Below, piece by piece: positions 57,556-64,000 of a stretch of DNA of 64,000 nucleotides; within the stretch, counting starts at the first letter, position 1; every line of letters starts with the position of its first letter. Location: positions 1-64,000 of the forward strand of contig NZ_FOHU01000006.1 of NCBI RefSeq assembly GCF_900111615.1, given 5' to 3'. The stretch comes from Natronincola peptidivorans (GTDB lineage Bacteria > Bacillota > Clostridia > Peptostreptococcales > Natronincolaceae). Below the pieces are notes generated by a model. The model was not told where the DNA came from. It worked only from the letters and a program-made list of their open reading frames with translations, and ran no database searches. Position numbers and translations under genes: made by a program.

Positions 57556-59925
57556 TTAGGTGATGATTTTGGTTACCAGTACTGTCATGTCGTCTACTGC
57601 TCGGTTATTGGTGTAGCTTAGGGCTTTTTCTAGGATTTTATCTGCTAGGGCTTGTGGGTTTCTAGTGGTGAGGGTATCTATATAGCTGGGGAGCCACTCC
57701 TCTCCTTCTTCTTTGTTGGCCTCTAAAATCCCATCCGACACCATGATGACGAAATCTCCCTCCTCTATTTTTTTCATGCTTTCATTAAACTGGATATCGC
57801 TCAATATGCCAATAGGCAGGGTTGAGGAGTGTATCCCTTCTACCATTCCTTTGCTTTTCTTTATATAGCTTGGGGCTGATCCTATTTTTACAAAATCTAT
57901 GGTTCCTTTACATAAATCCAACAGGGCCATATCTAGACTGGAGAAGATTTCCTCTGATGATTTTAGCATCAGCATGGAATTAATGGTTTTGATGGCTACT
58001 TCTCTATCAAATCCGGCTTCCATCATTTTTTCCAGCATGCTGATGGTGGCGCTGGATTGTCGATGGGCTTTTTCTCCCGTCCCCATACCATCACTGATGG
58101 CCATCAGATACTGATTTTCCATAATCTCCATAAAGCTATGGGTATCTCCTGATAATTTATTTCCTTCCTTGGTTAGACTTGCCACCTTTGTGACGGCGAT
58201 ATAGCGATTGGCTTCTACTAGGGTAAAGCTACAGCCATCTCCTTCCCTTTTATTGATACAGGCTCCTGGTTTTTTTATAAATTTTATACCTACTGCCTCT
58301 GATATGACAGGGGCAAAGCTGTTGCTGCAGCTTTCTCTATGGTAACAAGGATTTTTTTCTACTGTGATTTCTAAATAGCCTCCCTGATGTTTAGTGACGG
58401 TAAGATTTTTTGCTGTTAAGCCTGCTTTGTCTAAGGCTACGTATAAATCATTTTCCAGCTCTACATCAAAGGTGGTATTACCGTTTACCTCCTGTGCCAG
58501 CTGTCCTATAACCTGTGAAACCCCCTTCAGCTGTTGGCCTACTAGGTTCCTTCCCTCTACAAACCGCTGTTTCCATGTCATGTCTAGGTGGCTTAGCTCA
58601 TAGAGATGGGTCATTTTTTCAAGGACTTTTTTTGGATGAATACAGCGTCTTTTTAGCTCCTCTGGTAAATCCTCCGGCTTAAGATTTTCTCGAGTCTCTA
58701 TCAATACCATCACATCTGCCATTGCTTGGTAGGTACAGGTGAAGTTCTTTTCCCAGCAGCTTCTTCTCATACCACAGCTGCTGCAGACATGGTTTGCCAT
58801 CTCTTGTATCAGATTGGTAAGATCCTCTCTTTCAAAAATCTCGTACTTGTCAGAAATTTTTTCAAAGGTTCCTGCCAGTTGGTGAAATACAGTGGAAAAT
58901 TCCATCAGCCTTTCAAAGGTTCGTTTTTTCATTCTCTCACTATGGGTCTGATCTGAGTACACAATACTTCTAGGGTTGTTGCAGAACTTTTCCAGCTGCT
59001 GTATCCAACTGGAGGGTAGCAACAAGAATAAGCCAAAGGCGAAAAATACTTCTCTAAATTGTATAAACACTTCATAATATCCGCTTATATAAAAGGTCAA
59101 TATAACATTTCCCATCAAGAATCCAAGGCCGCTGCCGATTTTTCCCATGTCCTTAAAAATACCTGCCAGTAATCCTGAGAATCCAAAGATACCAATGATA
59201 ACTGGTGGAGTTCCTGGCATAGACATACTGGTGATGAGACCTAGGGTAATTCCTATAGAGGCTCCTATGGCGGTACCTCCATTGTAGGCAAATAGGATGG
59301 TTAGCAAAATCGCTAGGCTGTTTCTCAGGGATAGATCAAAGATAAAAACTTCATTGATCCCTGATAATGCCACTGCTGTCAAGATAGCCACACATATGAT
59401 TTCTTCTGTGGATAGTATTCTCCTATTTTTCTTTTCTACAATAATAGGTAGGGCATAGGAGGAGATGTATAGCGTCACAAAGATGACCAAGGATTCAAAA
59501 GCGATCATCATCACATCATAGAGATAAAAGGTGCCAAAGCTGGAGGCCAGCATGGCTACTGTAAAATAAGTAAAGCCCGTGATAAAAGCGGCCTTAAGGG
59601 TGCTCATTTTTCTCAGATTCATTACATAATGGAACAATAGAAATACAATCCCTATGGTTATGACATAGGGTAGACTGCCGCCAAGACCTTGAGCCGTGAT
59701 GATCCCTATAGCGGTTGTTAGTCCTATGGATGCATATTTTCTCTCTTTATAGTTCAGTGCCGCAAAATATCCTATTCCAAAAGGTGTTAGGCCCTGTAAG
59801 ATTCCTGCTCTTCCTAATAAAAAAGCAACGATACTTAAGATTATCATTTTTTTGTTTAATAATGTTATTACAGATTTTTTTTCTCTGTTGAACTGCATTG
59901 GAAATACTGTTGGTTTTTCTGCCAT
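57556..59925 (-). CDS. spoIIE: Stage II sporulation protein E (PP2C-type serine phosphatase)
   Basis: SpoIIE dephosphorylates SpoIIAA in the forespore to release sigma F and helps place the polar septum. The 789-residue protein is normal for the family. Its N-terminal 330 residues have about ten membrane segments. A Cys-containing central region follows (CSSCGMRRSCWEK), and then the PP2C domain with ISDGMGTGEKAHRQS, SSLDMALLDLC and MVSDGILEANKEE (metal-binding aspartates). The promoter upstream has the features of Spo0A control. ATG follows GGGGGGAT. Confidence 0.96.
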   Translation of the reverse strand: MAEKPTVFPMQFNREKKSVITLLNKKMIILSIVAFLLGRAGILQGLTPFGIGYFAALNYKERKYASIGLTTAIGIITAQGLGGSLPYVITIGIVFLLFHYVMNLRKMSTLKAAFITGFTYFTVAMLASSFGTFYLYDVMMIAFESLVIFVTLYISSYALPIIVEKKNRRILSTEEIICVAILTAVALSGINEVFIFDLSLRNSLAILLTILFAYNGGTAIGASIGITLGLITSMSMPGTPPVIIGIFGFSGLLAGIFKDMGKIGSGLGFLMGNVILTFYISGYYEVFIQFREVFFAFGLFLLLPSSWIQQLEKFCNNPRSIVYSDQTHSERMKKRTFERLMEFSTVFHQLAGTFEKISDKYEIFEREDLTNLIQEMANHVCSSCGMRRSCWEKNFTCTYQAMADVMVLIETRENLKPEDLPEELKRRCIHPKKVLEKMTHLYELSHLDMTWKQRFVEGRNLVGQQLKGVSQVIGQLAQEVNGNTTFDVELENDLYVALDKAGLTAKNLTVTKHQGGYLEITVEKNPCYHRESCSNSFAPVISEAVGIKFIKKPGACINKREGDGCSFTLVEANRYIAVTKVASLTKEGNKLSGDTHSFMEIMENQYLMAISDGMGTGEKAHRQSSATISMLEKMMEAGFDREVAIKTINSMLMLKSSEEIFSSLDMALLDLCKGTIDFVKIGSAPSYIKKSKGMVEGIHSSTLPIGILSDIQFNESMKKIEEGDFVIMVSDGILEANKEEGEEWLPSYIDTLTTRNPQALADKILEKALSYTNNRAVDDMTVLVTKIIT

Positions 59926-59960
59926 GTTTTATCCCCCCATTGTTTTTCATCTTTAAGGAG

Positions 59961-60047
59961 ATTTTAACAGAAGAATCCTGAAAGATTTGTCAAGAATAGG
60001 AGATAGGTCCTAATTACTTTTAGACAAGCAACGGGGGCTTTTTGACA
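59961..60047 (-). promoter_or_regulatory. spoIIE promoter with 21-bp spacer and Spo0A-box-like sites
   Basis: On the minus strand TTGACA (59988-59993) is followed by a 21-bp spacer and TAAAAT (59961-59966). Upstream are TGTCAAA (60041-60047) and TGTCTAA (60020-60026), each one base from TGTCGAA, the Spo0A box. They are 21 bp apart. TTGTCAA also overlaps the -35 on the other strand. Bacillus subtilis spoIIE and spoIIG share the long spacer and the boxes. Confidence 0.72.
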
Positions 60048-60097
60048 AAAAAAATCAAATATATGGTAGGTAATACATATATCACATACCATATATT
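60047..60097 (-). terminator. Terminator of the Ppx/GppA gene
   Basis: AATATATGGTA and TACCATATATT form an 11-bp stem (60058-60097), followed on the minus strand by TGATTTTTTTT. The T-run runs into the first Spo0A-like box of spoIIE, so the two elements touch. Confidence 0.75.
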
Positions 60098-60182
60098 GTG
60101 TTTTGGGTGAAAGGTGCTTCTTATTTTGCCGAAGGGTTGTACTTCCTGTGGAACGTTTTTTGGAATAAGTATTATTTTTTTT

Positions 60183-61091
60183 CTATAGAATAGTAGATTG
60201 CAGCTTATTATACAATACTCCCTCAAGGTTATCGTATTCGCTGACGGTGATGGTGGTGATGTCTAAAGCCTTCATCACTACATAGAGAATCATCACACCT
60301 GCGATAATAATGTCTGCTCTTTTGGGGTGGATGCCCTTTAGTTTTCTTCTTTCTTCTATTGTCAGGCTGATCAGCTGATCTTTTATTGCTTCTATGTCCT
60401 TTATAGTAAGACTGTAGTTGTGGACTCTGTCGGTATCATAGGGGTCTAGGGCTTGATGTAGGGCAGCTAGGGTAGTGATGGTACCCCCTGTGCCGATAAG
60501 CTGGTGGATTTCTTTGTTTTTCAATCTGTGGAGAGTATTATGTAGGATTTCTTCTACTGCTTTATGCAGCTTGTCTTCTTCTTCCCCTATCCGTTCTGTA
60601 ATTCTGACGGCCCCCACATTTTCACTAATGACCTCCTGGAGGCCTCCTCTACTGCCTAGGATAAACTCTGTGCTGCCGCCGCCGATGTCGATTACCAGGA
60701 TTTCTGCAGCAGATTCTATGCCTCCCATAAGGACACCTTTGAAGCCTAGCTCTGCTTCTTCTTCACCAGTGATGACTTCTATCTTTATGCCGGTTTTCTC
60801 AAGGGCTGATTTCACAAAGGCTTTGCCATTTTTTGCATCCCTGACAGCACTGGTGGCTATGGCATAGATGGCTTCTGCGCCGTAGGCTTTTGCTTTTTCT
60901 GCAAATACCTGAAGGGCAGAAAGGTTTTTTTCTATCCCTTCCTGAGTGATAGCTCCTCCTGCATCTACGGATTGTCCAATCCTTGTGGTGTTGATTTCTT
61001 TTTTTCTGTGGAGGATAGAGGCTCCCTCTACCTCTGCTAATAGTAGTCGCATAGAGTTGGTGCCTATATCAATGACGGCGTATTTTTTCAT
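60183..61091 (-). CDS. Ppx/GppA-family exopolyphosphatase
   Basis: A 302-residue ASKHA-fold hydrolase of the short Ppx/GppA class, which cleaves polyphosphate or the 5' phosphate of pppGpp. It has the N-terminal VIDIGTNSMRLLLAEV, the ATSAVRDAKNG block, VIDIGGGSTEFILG (ATP/phosphate loop) and GTGGTITTLAAL. The C-terminal HD-like domain of longer family members is absent. ATG follows AAGGAGG. It lies between spoIIE and the S1-domain gene, separated by terminators on both sides. Confidence 0.92.
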   Translation of the reverse strand: MKKYAVIDIGTNSMRLLLAEVEGASILHRKKEINTTRIGQSVDAGGAITQEGIEKNLSALQVFAEKAKAYGAEAIYAIATSAVRDAKNGKAFVKSALEKTGIKIEVITGEEEAELGFKGVLMGGIESAAEILVIDIGGGSTEFILGSRGGLQEVISENVGAVRITERIGEEEDKLHKAVEEILHNTLHRLKNKEIHQLIGTGGTITTLAALHQALDPYDTDRVHNYSLTIKDIEAIKDQLISLTIEERRKLKGIHPKRADIIIAGVMILYVVMKALDITTITVSEYDNLEGVLYNKLQSTIL

Positions 61092-61124
61092 GAATGGTCC
61101 TCCTTGCTAAGAACTTTATCGCGA

Positions 61125-61154
61125 TAAAAAAGCCAGGTGGTTTTCCCCTGGCTT
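61125..61154 (-). terminator. Terminator of the S1-domain gene
   Basis: AAGCCAGG/CCTGGCTT with a nine-base loop and six T on the minus strand. The stop codon lies 20 bp before it. Confidence 0.85.
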
Positions 61155-61174
61155 ATTGCTTTTATATGTTATTT

Positions 61175-61594
61175 TTACATCTTATTTCTAAAGCCATTAC
61201 CTCTACGATTGCTAGGCTTACTTTTCGCCTTCAGCACCTGCATCTTTTCTTCGCTTTCCTTCATAAACTTACTAAGTTTGTCGTCTAAAGAAAGCTTTAC
61301 AGAATCAGAATCTTTTACACTCCAATCTACCTCTGCAGGTTTTACAGATTTTTTAGGCTGTACCGTTGCTTGTCGGATAGACAGACTTATTTTTCCGTCT
61401 TTGCCTATAGAAAGTACTTTTACTTTCACCTTCTGCTTATCCTTTAAATAATCATGAATGTTTTTCACATAATCATCGGCAACCTCTGAAATGTGTACTA
61501 GTCCTGTCTTTCCATCTCCCAGATCAATAAAGGCACCAAAGTTTGTAATGCCAGATACTGTGCCTTCTAAGATCTTACCTTCCTCTGCCAGCAT
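61175..61594 (-). CDS. S1 RNA-binding domain protein (YabR-like)
   Basis: A 139-residue protein with one S1 domain at residues 1-70: LEGTVSGITNFGAFIDLGDGKTGLVHISEVADDYV, then KVKVLSIGKDGKISLSIRQA. A charged tail rich in Lys and Ser follows, ending in KSKPSNRRGNGFRNKM. YabR of Bacillus lies in the same neighbourhood (divIC, yabR, spoIIE), which supports the call. It probably binds RNA or ribosomes. AAGGAGG is 12 bases before the ATG, slightly far. Confidence 0.9.
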   Translation of the reverse strand: MLAEEGKILEGTVSGITNFGAFIDLGDGKTGLVHISEVADDYVKNIHDYLKDKQKVKVKVLSIGKDGKISLSIRQATVQPKKSVKPAEVDWSVKDSDSVKLSLDDKLSKFMKESEEKMQVLKAKSKPSNRRGNGFRNKM

Positions 61595-61710
61595 AAAATT
61601 AATATTCCTCCTTGAGCAATTAATTTGCTATATAAATATATATTATTAATTTACCTTCTCCATTATATCAGATTCTATGTAATCCCTCAAGTAGAGGGGA
61701 CAAATATTTT

Positions 61711-62001
61711 TTACTCCCCTATATCAATGATCAACATCTCATCTGATCCTATCATCTTTAACTGTTGCCTAGCAATTCTTTCTATGTATTCATCATCGTC
61801 ACTTTTGTCTAACTGCTGCTGCAGCGCATCGATATCCTCCTGAATTCTTTCTATTTGCTGTAGATAAGCTTCCTCCTGCTGTGATAATTGCTTCATTTCC
61901 TGTTGCTGCTGATAGAAGGTGATAACAACATACAGTGCTACAATAGAGAGAATACCCATCCATATTCTTTTTGATGTGTTTGTTCTCTTTTTCTTTTGCA
62001 T
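61711..62001 (-). CDS. FtsB/DivIC-like septum protein
   Basis: A 96-residue single-pass membrane protein: a basic N-terminus, membrane segment (about 15-31), then a Gln/Glu-rich coiled coil (QQEMKQLSQQEEAYLQQIERIQED) and a conserved C-terminal YIERIARQQLKMIGSDE block. DivIC-type proteins stabilise the divisome at the septum. Position between yabQ and the S1 gene matches the Bacillus order. ATG follows GGGAGG. Confidence 0.9.
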   Translation of the reverse strand: MQKKKRTNTSKRIWMGILSIVALYVVITFYQQQQEMKQLSQQEEAYLQQIERIQEDIDALQQQLDKSDDDEYIERIARQQLKMIGSDEMLIIDIGE

Positions 62002-62048
62002 GTGGTTGCCTCCCTTGCATTTTCTTCTGTGGTGATGGATTTAGCAGT

Positions 62049-62555
62049 CTACTTTTTCTTGAAATAGTTGTTTATATTTTTTTTGCTGCTCTTTATAATT
62101 CTACCCGGCAGCTTAAAATACCTTCTTGTTTTATAGTATATAGGCTTTGTCTTACTTTTGCAATAGGAATAGGGCACCTCTATTAGACATAATCCTACAA
62201 CAAAAGGATATTTTATTAATTGATATAAGTCTAGAAAAAAGCTTCTTAGGATTCTCAATACAAAAAGAATTGCATTGGTTACAATCTCGCTTAAAAAGAA
62301 GGTGTAGGTTGCTGCACCTATGACAAAACCTAGAAAGTTATAGAAGCGTAGAGCTCCTTGGTTACTGACAATCAACACATAAAAAGCCACGACAGAGATA
62401 ATCAGCCAAAAAAGGAAATCCTGTATCAAGGTAGCTATCTTCTTAGGATTGAAAATCTTTCTAAATATTTTATATAAATCATAAATAAAGCCGATCAATA
62501 TACCTCCATAAATGGTGGCTAACAAAATATAGGCTTCTTGCGATATAGGAATCAT
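62049..62555 (-). CDS. yabQ: Spore cortex protein YabQ
   Basis: YabQ is a membrane protein needed for cortex formation in Bacillus. The 168-residue protein has four or five membrane segments in the first 110 residues (ILLATIYGGILIGFIYDLYKIF is the first). A basic C-terminal tail follows. Its place next to divIC and yabP supports the name. ATG follows GCAGGTGA. Confidence 0.9.
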   Translation of the reverse strand: MIPISQEAYILLATIYGGILIGFIYDLYKIFRKIFNPKKIATLIQDFLFWLIISVVAFYVLIVSNQGALRFYNFLGFVIGAATYTFFLSEIVTNAILFVLRILRSFFLDLYQLIKYPFVVGLCLIEVPYSYCKSKTKPIYYKTRRYFKLPGRIIKSSKKNINNYFKKK

Positions 62556-62576
62556 TTTTTCACCTGCCTAATTATT

Positions 62577-62822
62577 TATTTGTTGCTATAGTATGAATTC
62601 CCCTGTAATGCAGCAGAAAATAGTATGCTTCTTATTTATTATATTCAACTGCTGTTGATTTGGTGACAATAATTGCTGTAAAACATAACAGGAGGGTTGA
62701 TAAAAAATCTTATATGCCTTATGTTGGTAAAGGCTGGGCAGCTTCAAGGCGCAATAAAACCCAGTCACCGTATACATAAAAATACGTAGGGTACTGGGTT
62801 TTTCAGTAGTTTCTCTCCGCAG
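62577..62822. other. Gap between yabQ and yabP with a bidirectional hairpin
   Basis: The 246-bp gap is long for two genes that are normally adjacent. It holds the hairpin 62756-62802 and no credible gene; a 63-codon frame across it overlaps the hairpin and has no ribosome site. Confidence 0.5.
62756..62802. terminator. Terminator-like hairpin between yabP and yabQ
   Basis: AAAACCCAGT and ACTGGGTTTT form a 10-bp stem; CGTAT/ATACG can pair inside it. T-runs flank both strands (TTTTT on plus, TTTT on minus). It lies 20 bp past the yabP stop. Confidence 0.65.
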
Positions 62823-63113
62823 CTATTTAAACATTTTGCTGAAGAAGCCTGAGCTTTTTGATGAAAAGCTTTCTCTATCGCTGTAGGTCATGGAATGTAT
62901 AGTGCCATTGATAGCTACGTTTCCATCCTCAATATTTAGCTTGTTTACGTCTAAATCCTCTCCTTTTATGGTGATTACCCCTGCTATGGTTTCTACTACA
63001 ACCAATTCGCTATTAAAGTTGTTTACATGCTCTACACCAGATATGGATAGCTTTTCTCTGTTTTCTAATATAACACTATGCCCTCTCAACCGATTATTTC
63101 TTCTTTCCTCCAA
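62823..63113 (-). CDS. yabP: Sporulation protein YabP
   Basis: YabP is a small spore-formation protein with a beta-sandwich fold. I place the start at TTG 63113, with AAGGCGGGTGAT just before it. The product (96 residues) then begins MEERRNNRLRGHSVILENREKL on translation, as in other YabP proteins. The longer frame to 63155 adds 14 residues without homology. Conserved are LENREKLSISGVEHV and the (E)TIAGVITIKGEDL strand block. It is separated from yabQ by a 267-bp gap, unlike the usual tight pair. Confidence 0.9.
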   Translation of the reverse strand: MEERRNNRLRGHSVILENREKLSISGVEHVNNFNSELVVVETIAGVITIKGEDLDVNKLNIEDGNVAINGTIHSMTYSDRESFSSKSSGFFSKMFK

Positions 63114-63247
63114 AATATCACCCGCCTTATAGGTTTGAAAAGCTGAGCTTTTCAAAAATGAAAAATGTAAAATGAAAAGTTAAAGCTACTTACTATATGT
63201 TTATTAATTAAACGGGTATATTATAACTTTTTTATATAATATGCTAT

Positions 63248-63275
63248 CAGCCACGGGGACGCAGCCACGGGGACG
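63248..63275. repeat. Tandem 14-bp repeat, REP-like remnant
   Basis: CAGCCACGGGGACG occurs twice in direct succession. The GCCACGGGGAC core matches the left arm of family A, but no right arm follows. It lies in the gap between yabP and the SpoIID-like gene. Confidence 0.75.
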
Positions 63276-63301
63276 TTTCATCCGTCAGCCTTAAAAAGCA
63301 A

Positions 63302-63334
63302 ACAGCACCACGGAACATATCCCAACGGTGCTGT
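63302..63334 (-). terminator. Terminator of the SpoIID/LytB-like gene
   Basis: ACAGCACC and GGTGCTGT pair around 17 bases; on the minus strand TTTGCTTTTT follows. Between it and the stop codon is an ATTCTTCATTCTTCATTTTTC-type simple repeat (63349-63398). Confidence 0.6.
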
Positions 63335-63408
63335 ACTTTTTATATTTTCTATTCTTCATTCTTCATTTTTCATTCTTCATTCTTCATTTTTCATTCTTCT
63401 GTTTCCCT

Positions 63409-64000
63409 CTAATCCCAAAGCTTTACGATTTCTACATCCTTGAAGTAGTGTTTTACAATCTCCTCTGCACTGCTTCCATCCTGTGCCATTTGATAGGCGC
63501 CCCATTGACTCATGCCTACACCATGACCATAGCCAGTGCCGGACATGGTTACTTGGTCTCCTTCAATGGAAACATTCTCTAGCATAGTAGATTTCATTCT
63601 TGTGCTGTCTAAGGCTAATCTAAAGGCTGGGGCTGATACAGTAGCCTCTCCGATTTGCAGCTGTACTGCTCTGCCTGAAGGACCTGTTTCTGTTATCTCG
63701 ATGGTATCAAAATCTCCTGTTTCTTGACCTGCTGTTGATTGTACTGCTTCCATGATTTCTTGCTTTGTAAAAGTATCACTCCAGTTGACATCATCCTCTG
63801 GTGCCTCTGGTGAGTCCGGCGACTCTACAGGCTGGATATAGGGAGGGTCTTCCCCATCTAGGGCTAATCCTTCAACAGCACCAGCTGTTTGTCCTGCTGC
63901 ATGGGCGTGAAACCATGCTTTTATATAATCATTGTTGTGAAGTGCCACCTGTCCTCTAGTGGCATTTACTGCCTCTACAATCCTGTCATTTATTTCTTCA
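63409..64000 (-). CDS. SpoIID/LytB-domain protein, 5' end outside the window
   Basis: The frame is open to base 64000; the GTG at 63948 is an internal codon, because the codons before it encode NDRIVEAVNATRGQ, which belongs to the domain. The 197 visible residues include the second half of the SpoIID/LytB domain: AWFHAHAAGQTA, GPSGRAVQLQIG, a VTMSGTGYGHGVGMSQWGAYQMAQDG block (split here only for length) and HYFKDVEIVKL at the end. SpoIID is a lytic transglycosylase that acts during engulfment; LytB-type proteins modify amidases. Which of these it is cannot be told without the N-terminus. Confidence 0.88.
   Translation of the reverse strand, partial: EEINDRIVEAVNATRGQVALHNNDYIKAWFHAHAAGQTAGAVEGLALDGEDPPYIQPVESPDSPEAPEDDVNWSDTFTKQEIMEAVQSTAGQETGDFDTIEITETGPSGRAVQLQIGEATVSAPAFRLALDSTRMKSTMLENVSIEGDQVTMSGTGYGHGVGMSQWGAYQMAQDGSSAEEIVKHYFKDVEIVKLWD

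Noticed and set aside
62586-62777. A 63-codon frame between yabQ and yabP
   Set aside because: It runs through the terminator-like hairpin, has no ribosome site, and its product has a random-looking composition.

Overview
The window is a low-GC, spore-forming Clostridia chromosome, probably from the Alkaliphilus/Natronincola group. That placement is an inference from gene content: spoIIE, yabP, yabQ, a DivIC-like gene and a SpoIID/LytB-type gene, plus SLH-domain surface proteins and G-rich Shine-Dalgarno sites. It carries one 5' partial reading frame, a surface-glycan locus, a block of very large exported proteins, and a sporulation and cell-division block. Almost everything is on the minus strand; the two complete plus-strand genes are at 53.3-57.5 kb. 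I see no tRNA, rRNA, CRISPR array, complete insertion sequence or prophage.

Region 0.6-32.3 kb is a polysaccharide locus built like the S-layer glycan or ABC-dependent O-antigen loci. It has dTDP-rhamnose genes (rmlD at 1.6 kb; rmlB, rmlC and rmlA at 22.9-25.4 kb), a polyprenyl-phosphate sugar-phosphotransferase, four glycosyltransferase domains on three proteins, and a Wzm/Wzt exporter whose ATPase has a C-terminal glycan-binding-type extension. Two O-antigen-ligase-type proteins and an LCP transferase could attach the finished chain. A methyltransferase gene overlaps a gene for a kinase-like protein with a long repeat-built coiled coil; together they look like a split version of the E. coli WbdD chain-terminator and molecular ruler. 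Within the locus (6.2-11.0 kb) is a 2-hydroxyethylphosphonate pathway: PEP mutase fused to a cytidylyltransferase, phosphonopyruvate decarboxylase, an iron-type alcohol dehydrogenase and a second nucleotidyltransferase. A CDP-glycerol-transferase-like protein is the obvious candidate to put the phosphonate on the glycan. Three exported copies of a small repeated domain (here called the GWA domain) occur on two proteins in the same locus.

Region 28-57.5 kb encodes the surface: three SLH proteins (28.0, 42.0, 43.9 kb), a CotH-type protein, a TolC-like protein with a stalk-domain partner, a probable major surface-layer protein with the best promoter in the window (37.2 kb), a 1992-residue IPT/TIG protein (47.1 kb), a duplicated 808-residue stalk-domain protein and a GH26-type hydrolase. 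CTP synthase lies in the middle, behind a leader that looks like a transcription attenuator. The gaps between these genes are filled by two families of REP-like hairpin repeats. One copy has gone in frame into the signal-peptide region of an SLH protein, and another repeat doubles as the shared terminator of two convergent genes.

Region 57.5-64 kb holds spoIIE, a Ppx/GppA gene, an S1-domain gene, a divIC-like gene, yabQ, yabP and a 5'-truncated SpoIID/LytB gene. The spoIIE promoter keeps the 21-bp spacer and upstream Spo0A-box-like sites known from Bacillus subtilis.
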